From positions 434,001 through 498,000 of the forward strand of contig NZ_SGWI01000001.1 in assembly GCF_004519405.1 (NCBI RefSeq): 64,000 nt of DNA, in the 5' to 3' direction. A model generated the notes under the pieces. That model was not told where the DNA came from and did not search any database. It worked only from the letters and a program-made list of their open reading frames with translations. Below are positions 52,826 to 62,700 of the stretch, piece by piece. Numbering within the stretch: the stretch's first letter is position 1; the number at the start of each line of letters is the position of its first letter. Made by a program: the position numbers and the translations under genes. Source of the stretch: Pseudomonas sp. BCA17 (GTDB lineage Bacteria; Pseudomonadota; Gammaproteobacteria; Pseudomonadales; Pseudomonadaceae).

Positions 52826-52856
52826 TTGACCTTGAAGTTGGCTTTAAAGCTAGTGT
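52826..52856 (+). promoter_or_regulatory. Second MerR-type site, divergent orientation
   Basis: TTGACC (52826-52831), 19-bp spacer, TAGTGT (52851-52856) on the plus strand. The -35 and spacer match the OYE promoter at 19 of 22 positions over their first 22 bases. It lies just upstream of the regulator start (52805), so it could mediate autoregulation. Nothing long is encoded downstream on the plus strand (52857-53095), so the divergent target, if any, is missing. Confidence 0.5.
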
Positions 52857-53095
52857 GGGCTGGCGACCGAGGCAACCCTGGGTAGTCCATGAAGCCCACG
52901 CGCGGCTGTTTGTCTCTGATGAGGGGGAATATATGACGTTCTGACAGGTCGCTATCGGCCTTTCACGATGCCCATTTAAAACGTGCGGACGCCCACCAAT
53001 GCCAGAACTCAAGATTGTTCCAGCAGACAAACCACCTATTGATAGTGCACCCGAAAATGTTTAGGTCATTTCAACATCACGAATACCCGGAAATA

Positions 53096-54004
53096 TCAGC
53101 TTACGCCTCCTAACATCTGGTGGTGTTCCAGCAAGAAGTCAACGAACAATCGCACCCGCACCGGCATTGTTGCGCCGCCGACGAACACCGCATGAATCGG
53201 TTCCCGATCCCCGGGGTTGCAGGCTTCCAATAGCGGAATCAGGTAGCCGCGCTGCAGATCCGCGCTCACGCTGAACTCACCGATACGTGCAATGCCGGCA
53301 CCTTCTCGCGCGAGTTGTGCAAGCGCTTCGCCACTGCTGCATTCGATGTTGCCGCTAACCTTTAGGAAAAACTTTTTTCCATCCCGGATGAACGGCCAGT
53401 TGGGTTCGGCACGCCGGAAGTTGAAGCGCAGACAGTTGTGCTGTAACAGGTCCTCCGGTTCCTGGGGGGTGCCGTGCCGCTGCAGATACTCGGGCGATGC
53501 CAGTACTACCTGGCCGGTGTCGCCGATCCTGCGTGCGGTCAGCGGGCTGTCGGGCAGATGGCCAAAGCGGACCGCAACGTCGGCCTGCCCGCCGAGAATG
53601 TCGACCACTTCGTCGCTGAGGGTAAGGTCGATGACAATGTTCGGGTAACGGGCGCTGAATGCTGCGACCAACGGAACGATGGCCAGCCGTCCATGGCCAA
53701 GGGCGGTACTGACCCGCAATCGCCCCCTGGGTACACCTTGGTCAGCGATGGCTTCTTCGACCTCGTCCATGTCGGCCAGGATACGCCGGGCGCCCCGGAG
53801 GAACGCTTCTCCCTCGGCAGTGAAGGTGATCGCCCGAGTGGTGCGCAACAGCAGGCGGGTGCCAAGACGTTGCTCCGTACGCGCGATGATCCGGCTGACC
53901 GCCGAGGGTGTCAGCCCCAGTGCACGCGCGGCGGCCGACAGGCTGCCTTCCTGCGCCACGGTGGTGAACACGCTCATTTCACCTGACCTTCCGTTGAAAT
54001 CCAC
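53096..54004 (-). CDS. LysR-family transcriptional regulator
   Basis: A 302-residue LTTR with N-terminal HTH (MSVFTTVAQEGSLSAAARALGLTPSAVSRIIARTEQRLG) and a substrate-binding domain. It is divergent from the MFS exporter gene, with a 94-bp intergenic region that should hold its operators. Confidence 0.92.
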   Translation of the reverse strand: MDFNGRSGEMSVFTTVAQEGSLSAAARALGLTPSAVSRIIARTEQRLGTRLLLRTTRAITFTAEGEAFLRGARRILADMDEVEEAIADQGVPRGRLRVSTALGHGRLAIVPLVAAFSARYPNIVIDLTLSDEVVDILGGQADVAVRFGHLPDSPLTARRIGDTGQVVLASPEYLQRHGTPQEPEDLLQHNCLRFNFRRAEPNWPFIRDGKKFFLKVSGNIECSSGEALAQLAREGAGIARIGEFSVSADLQRGYLIPLLEACNPGDREPIHAVFVGGATMPVRVRLFVDFLLEHHQMLGGVS

Positions 54005-54098
54005 TTGTGCCTCTTACGCAAAGGTGATTGCCAAAAACGCTATCTACTGCCTGATATGACTGGATCGTAGCATTAGCGGCACAGATAAGGAGCCTCTC

Positions 54099-55265
54099 AT
54101 GCGTATCAATCCACCACTTGTCGCGCTCGCCATCGGTGCCTTCGGTATCGGCGTTACAGAATTCGCCCCCATGGGCATGTTGCCGGGTATAGCTGCGGAT
54201 CTGGGCGTTTCCATTCCCGCAGCCGGTCTGCTGGTCAGTGCTTACGCGCTGGGCGTATTGCTCGGCGCACCTCTGATGACCCTGACCACTGGCAGGATTC
54301 CACGGCGCTATCTGCTGATCGGGCTCATGGCAATTTTCACCCTGGGAAATCTGATGTCAGCCCTGGCCACCGATTACTACAGCCTCATGGTCGCCAGGGT
54401 GGTGACCTCACTGAACCATGGTGCATTTTTTGGCGTTGGCTCCATCGTCGCCGCTAGCGTGGTTGCCCCGGAGAAACGTGCCGGAGCGGTTGCGGCGATG
54501 TTCATGGGCCTGACCCTGGCGACCATTGGCGGTGTACCGCTGGCCGCCTGGTTTGGTGAACTGTTAGGTTGGCGCACAGCTTTCTGGGGAATTACCGGCC
54601 TCGGCGTGGTGACCATGGCCGCGTTGTGGTTCGCATTGCCTAACCTGAAGACGCCGCAAAGCGCCGGTGTAATGGCTGAAATTCGGGTACTGGGGCGTGG
54701 TCCAGTGCTGAGTGCGTTGGCCCTGACCGTAGTCGGATCTAGCGCAATGTTTACAGTGTTCACTTACATCGCGCCGATCCTCAGCAGTGAGACCCATAGT
54801 TCCACCGCCTACATCACCGCGATGCTGGTACTTTTTGGTGTGGGGTTGACGCTGGGCAATGTGTGGGGCGGCAAGGCCGCCGACCGCTCGATAGATCGCA
54901 CCTTGATCGTCTCGCTAAGTGTTCTGATTCTCGTCTTGCTGGCGTTCGCCCTGCTGATGCGTTGGCCGGTGCCGGCTGCTCTGACCATCCTGGTATGGGG
55001 TATAGCCAGTTTCGCACTGGTGCCGCCGCTGCAGATGCGCGTCATGGAAGCAGCGAAGGACGCGCCCAATCTTGCCTCTGCGGTGAACATTGGCGCCTTC
55101 AATTTTGGCAACGCGATTGGCGCAGCACTGGGCGGAGCGGTGATCAAAGCTGGTCTGGGTTATCCGGCCATTTCTCTGGCCGGAGCGGCGATGGCTGCTC
55201 TCGGGTTGCTGATGGTGTTGGCTTCTGCCTGGCGTTCCAGAACGATTGACGCAGCAGTGGTGTGA
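54099..55265 (+). CDS. MFS transporter, AraJ/DHA1-type exporter
   Basis: A 388-residue permease with twelve predicted membrane segments and the DHA1-type N-terminus (ALAIGAFGIGVTEFAPMGMLPGIAADLGVSI), including the motif TTGRIPRRYLL between TM2 and TM3. Likely an exporter of sugars or small organics/drugs. Regulated presumably by the divergent LysR gene. AAGGAG precedes ATG 54099. Confidence 0.93.
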   Translation: MRINPPLVALAIGAFGIGVTEFAPMGMLPGIAADLGVSIPAAGLLVSAYALGVLLGAPLMTLTTGRIPRRYLLIGLMAIFTLGNLMSALATDYYSLMVARVVTSLNHGAFFGVGSIVAASVVAPEKRAGAVAAMFMGLTLATIGGVPLAAWFGELLGWRTAFWGITGLGVVTMAALWFALPNLKTPQSAGVMAEIRVLGRGPVLSALALTVVGSSAMFTVFTYIAPILSSETHSSTAYITAMLVLFGVGLTLGNVWGGKAADRSIDRTLIVSLSVLILVLLAFALLMRWPVPAALTILVWGIASFALVPPLQMRVMEAAKDAPNLASAVNIGAFNFGNAIGAALGGAVIKAGLGYPAISLAGAAMAALGLLMVLASAWRSRTIDAAVV

Positions 55266-55558
55266 CGAATATGAGGGGGCGTTACCATTGATGCGTCGAA
55301 GCAAGAGATAGAATTGCTGCCCTTGGCGAAGGGCGGCAGTCGGCCAAAAGCGGACGACCAACTCGGTTCTGGTTTCGCCCAGCTTGCCTCCTCCGCAAGT
55401 GCAAGCTGGCTCACTTCTCTGCCTCTTGGATACGCCTGGTATGTCAAGTCGGCTAAAGGTCACGCCCCCCGATGCGCATTGATTCGGCTCACGTTTAGGT
55501 TTGAACTATCCGCAATGTCCGGATAGCCACCTATCGCTGGAATTCTGAATACGCTAAG

Positions 55559-56107
55559 CTAAAAGGCATCCAATGCTCTACACAGCCCTGCCTTCTCAAC
55601 AGGCTCGTTTTCAGGTTTTCCAGCTGGGTTTAAGCGCTGCAACGCGACCAGGCACTGGCCACCGTCCAGCAGGATCAGTTCGTAATCTTGCCCGGCCTTG
55701 GGGGTGAAGTGAAAGCTTTGCCTGCAGCTATAGGAATTGCCGCCAGAAACATAACCCTCACTCTGGAAGTTCATGGCAAAAGGCTTGTTCGCCGGCACCT
55801 TCAGTTCGCTACGCGCGGAGCCTTGCGCCTCCACCCGGCGGTTGCTCTCGGGCATGCCCAGGCTGCGACCATTATTCTGCCCCGCAAAGCCGGACTCGGA
55901 CACGGCCATCACCCCGGCGCCAGGCACACGCCAGTCGATGCAGTCACGGCCCGGCACGCCGCGCGCCATGCCATTGGTGATCACACGCAAGCGTGCGGTA
56001 TCCCCGGATGTGGGTTCAACATAGGCCGTATTGTAAGCACGGATATTGGAAATATTGCCGCAGCCACTCACGGCCAGGGCCAGGCCTGCGATCAGAAACG
56101 CTCTCAT
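55559..56107 (-). CDS. Putative lipoprotein, downstream of haemagglutinin
   Basis: A 182-residue protein with a lipoprotein signal (FLIAGLALAVSGC, lipobox VSGC). The mature part is beta-rich with several cysteines (GRDCIDW, YSCRQSF, GQCLVAL). No domain recognised. It is the third of three small lipoprotein genes on the same strand behind the haemagglutinin-like gene and could be an immunity or accessory factor. Confidence 0.8.
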   Translation of the reverse strand: MRAFLIAGLALAVSGCGNISNIRAYNTAYVEPTSGDTARLRVITNGMARGVPGRDCIDWRVPGAGVMAVSESGFAGQNNGRSLGMPESNRRVEAQGSARSELKVPANKPFAMNFQSEGYVSGGNSYSCRQSFHFTPKAGQDYELILLDGGQCLVALQRLNPAGKPENEPVEKAGLCRALDAF

Positions 56108-56127
56108 GGAAATCCTTTTTTTGAGGC

Positions 56128-56382
56128 TTAACGGCAGTGATAAGGGCTTTCGCTGCGCAGTTCCTCGCCGGTGCGGGCATCGCGAATGATTACCGTCGCC
56201 CCCGGCGCATTGAGGCAGAACGCATTGCGTATGGGGTAGATGTTATGGCCCTCGGCGGTGAAGGTGCCAAGCTTGGTTAACGGGGCGCCGGAGGCGTCCT
56301 GAGCCGTCACGGTGTATTCACCCGACATGGTCAGACAGCCGCTCAGTAACAGCGCCAAGGTGGCGCAGATTGCATATTTCAC
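56128..56382 (-). CDS. Small lipoprotein, possible immunity factor
   Basis: An 84-residue protein starting at GTG 56382 (AGGGA upstream), with a lipobox LLSGC in the signal peptide, and a mature part that includes a short domain (YTVTAQDASGAPLTKLGTFTAEG) and ends in YHCR. The longer frame to 56448 precedes the signal peptide and is unlikely. Unknown function; second gene after the haemagglutinin-like gene. Confidence 0.75.
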   Translation of the reverse strand: MKYAICATLALLLSGCLTMSGEYTVTAQDASGAPLTKLGTFTAEGHNIYPIRNAFCLNAPGATVIIRDARTGEELRSESPYHCR

Positions 56383-56444
56383 AGGTGATGTCCCTATCGT
56401 GTTGAGTGACGAGCCCTCAAAAAGAAGGCGGTTTTTTTGTGGTT

Positions 56445-56759
56445 TCATTGCGCCGACTCGCAGGCCTTCAACGGCTCCTTGGGGTGCAATGCACAGATAT
56501 CGAAACCGTCACGCCGGGTGTAGCCCGCGCGCTTCATGCACACAAATCGCTGGGCCATCTCCTGGAAGCTGGCCTTGGGATCAATGCCGGAACCATTCTT
56601 TTCACCACACGCCAACATGGACGCAACCACATCCTGGTGGCTGGCGCCGGGCTTCTCCCACAAGTCGGCATCGGCCGTGGGGGGCTGGAAGGGCTTGCTA
56701 AAGCAAGCGCTGACAAAAGGTGCAATCAACACAATTAACGCCAGACGTTTAAGCTGCAT
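56445..56759 (-). CDS. Small lipoprotein directly behind the haemagglutinin gene
   Basis: A 104-residue protein with a lipobox (IVLIAPFVSAC). The mature part (DLWEKPGASHQDVVASMLACGEKNGS, FVCMKRAGYTRRDGFDICALH) has a Cys-rich pattern. Its ATG lies 11 nt after the haemagglutinin stop. Periplasm-facing lipoproteins in this position are typical candidates for immunity to an envelope-acting toxin. Confidence 0.8.
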   Translation of the reverse strand: MQLKRLALIVLIAPFVSACFSKPFQPPTADADLWEKPGASHQDVVASMLACGEKNGSGIDPKASFQEMAQRFVCMKRAGYTRRDGFDICALHPKEPLKACESAQ

Positions 56760-56770
56760 CCTGAATTTCC

Positions 56771-59700
56771 TTATTTGCGCGGGCTCACCGGCACCAGCAC
56801 GGGCCGACCCTCGGGCCAGTATCGTGTGCAGGCATTTGGGCCATAGGCGTAACAGCTGTGCATTGTCGTCTCGCCCTTCAATACGTTGATAAGCTCTTTG
56901 AACAGGCTACTGCCCTGGGGTATCACCCCGCCGGTGCCTGGGTTATTGCCCATGATGAACCACGTACCTACCGGGTCGTAGTTATGGACCTCGTACTTGA
57001 GGACCAGGTTCGCCCGTTCGACGGGGTCGGTGACGGCTGCGCGATTTTGCAAATAGGCCAGCTGTTCATCGGCGCGATAGACATTGAATGCACCGCCAAA
57101 GTCATACACCGTGGTTTTTCTAAGCATGCCTTGGGCATCCGGTAGATTGGCAATGGAATCTCGCGAGTTGCCGCCGGTCATGGTGCCGCGACTGTGCTCG
57201 GTCAGGTGCAAACCGGTGGCACCGTACTTTATCTGTAGCTCCCGGGTGGCGGCGGTGTAATTGGTCAAGCCCCAGAAGTCGTTGTCCATTGCCTTCTGAT
57301 AGCCGGCCACCAGCAGTTCCGACATGGCATTACCCGCCGTCGGAAACCATAGGAAATATTGGGGCCCGGTAGCATCGGGGTCTCGGTGTTGAGCGGCGTA
57401 TTTCGCCGCGGCTTTTGCGTCGTTGAAAATACCATTGAGGGCCACGTTAACGACGTTGTTAGCGTCGGCTTGCAGGTTATCCCGCTCGGCGCCCACCACC
57501 TCTCGGAATAAGGGTTTATCGTCCGGGCCGTCTTTGACATTGCCTTGCTCATCCATGTCCAGCACAAACATCTGGTCGGGTTTTCTAAACATGGTCTGGT
57601 ACGCATCATCGGTAAACTGCACCCCTTGGCGATAGGCCTCATTCTTGATCGACTGCTCCGCCTCGGCGGTACGCTGCAGTTTGTCCAGGTCCTGACGCCC
57701 GGCGCCGACATGGGAATGGGCGGTGTCACGGTTAAGGCTGGCCACGGTCTGGCTGGCATCACGGCCGGTCAATTGCTGCTGGCGGTAAGCATCGGTAATG
57801 AGAATATTGCCGGCACTCACCGCGCTCCGCGTGTTGCCCTCGGACGAGTCCGAAGCCTTGCCTGCATCCAGGTAGTTGCTGAACAAGGCCTTGCTGGCGC
57901 CGTACATGCCCTGGCCGACAAAGTCGCTGCTGAGGGTGAGCCCGCTGCTGTCGGCGCTGGCTTTGGCGCTGTTGTGCAGGTCAGCGGTGGTCAATGAGCC
58001 GGTACTCAAGCTGTTCTTGCCATCGGCAATCGCCTTGTCGTTGCTGGCGATCACGCCGCCCACCAAGTGGGTGTTGCCCTTGACGCGGATATCAAAACCA
58101 CCGTCACCGGCCCGAATGCCGCTCTGCTCAGTGACGCTTTCAAAGTTGGATTTCTGAATGCCTTTGTTCTGACTCAACGTGAAGCTCGATGAGCCGATGC
58201 AGAATGGCGGCACGCAAATACTCACGCCCACGCCCAGGCTAGTCTGTTTGGCCTTGTAGGTACTGGTGTCCTGCAGGCTTTCGACGCTGAAATCACCGCC
58301 CACATCGGCCGTGACTTGCTTGCCGCTCACCACTGCGCCCTTGAGTCGGGTATCGCCACCGGAATCGAGCGAGACCTTATTACCGGCGTCCACATGGGTA
58401 TTGCTCCAGACCACATCATCGCCATCGGCCTTGCCACGGCTCTGGGACGCCCCGGCGTTAAAGCTGATGCCGGTGGTCTCGCTGCCGATGGCAATACCGA
58501 TCCCGAGGCTGGCGTTGCTGCCCTTTTCGGTCGTGCGCTGTTGCACCGTGTTTTGCGCGGCCAGCAAGGCAATAGCGCCGTCGGCTTTGAGGTTAACGTC
58601 ATGGCCGGCGGTGATCTGGCTGCCCTGTACGGTCAGATTGCTGTTCTTGCCGGCGCCGGCCGCGGTAATGTTGACATCACCACCGGCCAACACCGACGAG
58701 CTGGCGGCCGAATTGGAGGTCTGCTCGGTTTTACTTTCCTTCTTGCTGGTGCCGGCCGAAATGCTGATATTGATGCCGCCGGCCATGGACGGGTCCTTGT
58801 CATACTGGATATAGCCGTTGCCCGCCCCCATCAGGGTATTGACCAGCGCCAGGGTTTTGAGGCGGCCATCATCGGTGCGGTCGGACGCGGTTTTCATGCG
58901 CTGGGCGGTCTGCACGGCTTCGATCACCGGGTTGGTCACGGTAATCGTGAGGCCGCCTTGCTTGAACTTGGTCTCCTGGGTGATGTGCTGCTGGTCACGG
59001 GCCTCAAGGATATCGACCAAGCGCGCGGCAATGTTCACATCGCCTTTGGGCGCCGTCACTTGGCTGCCGACCTGACGGTAGGCATTGCCGGCCAGGATAC
59101 TCACGTTGCCATCGGTGGCGCCGATGGTGCTGGCCGTCGCCGTTTCACTGTCGGTACGGTTTTGGTCGCTGCGCTGCTGGCTGCCGATGGTCACCGCGAT
59201 GGCGCCACCGCTGAACAGCCCGCTCTGCTTGACCTGCTTGAAGTGCTGTTCGCTGAGCTGGTCGGTGGCGGCCACCACATTCACATCGTGCCCGGCCACC
59301 AGGGTGGTGCCACTGGTGGAGACTACGTTACTGCCGCGCACATTCAAGTCATTGTCGGCCTTGACCCACGCGGTCTCGCCACTGAGGGTGGTAGCCTGGG
59401 CGCGGGTTTCACTCACGGTGTCGCGGGTTGTGGTGGTCTTGCTGGAGAACAGGCTGTTACTGCCGGTGACCTTATGGGCCTCGTCGACAAAGTTGTAGCT
59501 CTGGCTGGTGCTTAAATTGACGTCGCGGCCTGTCGAAACGGTGACCCCGCCCTGCTCGCTGACGACCTTGGCGCCTCGGGCATTGAGGTCATTGTCCGCG
59601 ATCAGGCGTACCTCGCCCTCACCCTGGATAACGCTGCCGACATCGGTGCGGCTCGCGTCCTTGCGCCAGTTACTGGCGTTCCATTGCACGCTTTGTTCAC

Positions 59701-62700
59701 GGCTCTGGGTCACCGTGCCCAGGTTGATATCGTGGCCAGCAACCACCGTGGTCTTGCCGTCCTTGCCGGAACTGACGATCTGCGCCGCACTCAGGTTGAT
59801 ATCGCGCGCCGCGTTCACCACCAGTTCGCCCTTGGCATCGGAGACAAACAACCCGGCAACCCGCGAAACACCCGTGGCGGTGCCCTGGGCACTTTCGGTG
59901 TTGCGCGTGGTGGACACCAGGTTGATATCGCGACCGGCAACCGTACTCAAGCGCGTGGTGGCATCGATCAACCCGCCGAGGTTGTTCAAGTCAGTGCGGG
60001 CTTTTACCTCCACCTCGCCACCGGACAGGCGCCCGCCCAAGTTCTGCAGGTTGTCGGCGGAAATCGCCAGCACACTGCGCCCGGCGATCGTGCCGCGGTT
60101 AACCAGGTCGCCTTGTAGCTTGAGGTCGACGACGTTGCCCGCCATCAGTGCACCGGAGCCGTCCAGGTCGCCGTCGCGCACCCGCACATACACCTGCGGC
60201 ACCAACGCCTGGGTCACGCTGCCGTCGGCAAGGGTCACGTCCTTCTTGACCAGCCAGACGACATCGCTGGTCAACTGGGCCATTTGCTCAGGGCTGAGCG
60301 CCACACCCGGCACCAGGTTCCACTTGCCGGCGTAGGTCAGCGCACTGTCGAGCAACGCGCGGTACTGGGTTTCATCATTGGCGTAGCCGTCGAGGAAGCG
60401 TCTGCCGGTGAGTTGGGCAATCTGTTCGCGGATCAGTTTTTGCTCATAGAAACCATCACCCAGCCGCGTAAGGGTCAGGCCCGGATCCAGTTGCAGCCGG
60501 TCCAGCATGTAGCTGGAAGACAGCCAGGAACGATAACTGGTGAACCGTGGGTCGCTCTCCACCAGATAGTTGGGGTTGGCCTGGGGGTTGAGGTGGAACA
60601 GGCTGTTGTCCGGCACCTGCACATTAAGCCCGCCGGTACGGATTGACTCACCCACGCCTCCCGCCGCCGTCGCTTGCAACGCCGCCACTTCCAGCACCGG
60701 GCCAGGCGCTCGGCCATCGCCCACATTGACCTTGGCCGCACTGGCACCGCCGGCAGCCTGATCGACGCTGCTGGTCAGGCGCGTGCCAAGTTGCAAACCG
60801 CTGCCGGTATGGGTGGTGTTTTGCAGGTACTGGGTTGGCCGCAGGAAAATATCCGTGACGCTGGCGGCCGGGTTGTAGGCGGCTGTCGAACGGCCCTGAC
60901 GGTCACGGCCCTTGCGATGGATACGATACAAATGGCTGAACGTGCCACTGTCCGTCACCGTCTGCTGCCCGGTGACTTCGGTGTTGTTGAGCTGTCCGAT
61001 AGTGCCCACCAACGTGCCGCCGGCGATGATTTGGCTCTTGTCGTTCAACACCGAATTGGCAGTCAACAGCATTGAGCCGCCGGAAAGGATTTCACCCGGG
61101 TCCGAGGTGAGGATCTGGGTTTGAGTGGTGGTGCGGGTGTAGTCGTAGCGGTTGTAGTTATCGGACACGCCCTCGGGGCTGACCAAGTGGCTGACTTCGT
61201 CGTTGTAGAGTGAGATCTGATCCGGGCGATAGCGATTGGCAGAGCCGGTGTGCTGGAACTCCTGAACGCCTTCGCGGCTGACCTCCACCACTTGCGTGCT
61301 GAAGTGCTCGTTGGTATTGCGCAACTCGGCACTGTTGAGGCTCAGCCCACCAAGTGCTTCGATGCTTGCGCTGGCGTTACGCACCAGCCCGGCCTGGCCG
61401 GTGGCCTGGCCCTGGGCATCCAGCGCGCCGCCGATCAACAGGTCACCGGCGCTGAAAAGCATGGCGTGCTCCCGGTTGACCAGCGTCCCGACGCCAATGT
61501 CCAGGCGTTCGCGCGCGGCGATCACGGCCGCGCGGGCATCTTCCACATCATTGGTCAATTGCACCGCCGCAATGGATACGTGATCACCATAAATACGGCC
61601 GCTGCCAAGGTTGTTGAGCACCTGGGTATTGATCCGGTTGATCTGGGCATCGATCACGCCACGGTTGTTCAGGGTATCCCCCACATCGAGGGTCACTTGC
61701 GCGGCACTGATCTCGCCATTGGCGCGGTTTTCAACCCCATCGCTCGATACCCGCAACTGCTTGCCGGCCTGAACGCCACCCTGGTTGTCGAGCGTGCCTT
61801 GCAGGCTCAGCTCAAGATTACCGTTGGCTTGCACTTTGCCGGTATTGACCAACCCCGAAGCCAGGTTGAGGCTGATATCGCCCAGGCTCAACACGCGGCC
61901 ATCGCCACTGAGGCTGGCGCTGTTCAGGCCGAGCCGCTCTCCGGCGATCACTGTGCCGGCACTGTTGAGCAGCGCCTGGTCGGCGCGGATCGACACTTGC
62001 TTGCTCGACGAGATCAGGCCCGCGCTGTTATCCAACTGCCCAGTAGTGTTGACGCTCAGCAACTGGTCGGCACGCAGGGCGCCCGAGCGATTAAGCAACT
62101 GCGCCAGGTTCAGGGCCAGCGACTGCCCCTCCACGCCCTGGTTGCTCCCTTGGGTCTGCTGGTTATCCAACTGCCCTGCATCGACCGTCAAGGTGCCCCC
62201 GGCACGCAGCAGACCGCCGACGTTATCGAGGCGACCGCTGCCGATGTCCAGCCGCGCGTTACCCAGGCTCTGCAACTGTCCACCGCGATTGCTCAGGCCG
62301 CCCGCCGTCAACAGCAGGCTCTTTTCACTGCTGAGTACACCGGCGTCGAGGTTATCGACCTGCGCGGCATGGATCGCCACGTCGCCTTTGCTGCCGATAA
62401 AGCCGGCGCTGTTATTCAGGTTGCCGGTGCGCAGCGTGATATCGGCCTGCCCGAGGATGCCATTGGCACTGCCCGAATCGGTGTTGGTCAACGTTTGCCC
62501 ATGGGTGTCGAGTGTGATCGCACCGTTACCCTGGATAAGCCCGGCCTGGTTCTTCAGCTCACCACTGCGCAGGTCCACGGTGCCGCTGCCGATGATGGCG
62601 CCGCGCTGGTTTGACAGGCCTTGCCCGGCACTGTCGAGCAACAGGGCCGCGCCACTGATCAACCCATCGTCGTTATTCAGGCCCAGGCTGCTAATCGTCA

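Noticed and set aside
55266..55558. Short plus-strand frames between the MFS gene and the lipoprotein gene
   Set aside because: No ribosome site, no domain; I see only an imperfect hairpin near 55316-55340.
61250..62614. 454-codon plus-strand frame opposite the haemagglutinin repeats
   Set aside because: Arises from repetitive GC-rich coding sequence on the other strand.
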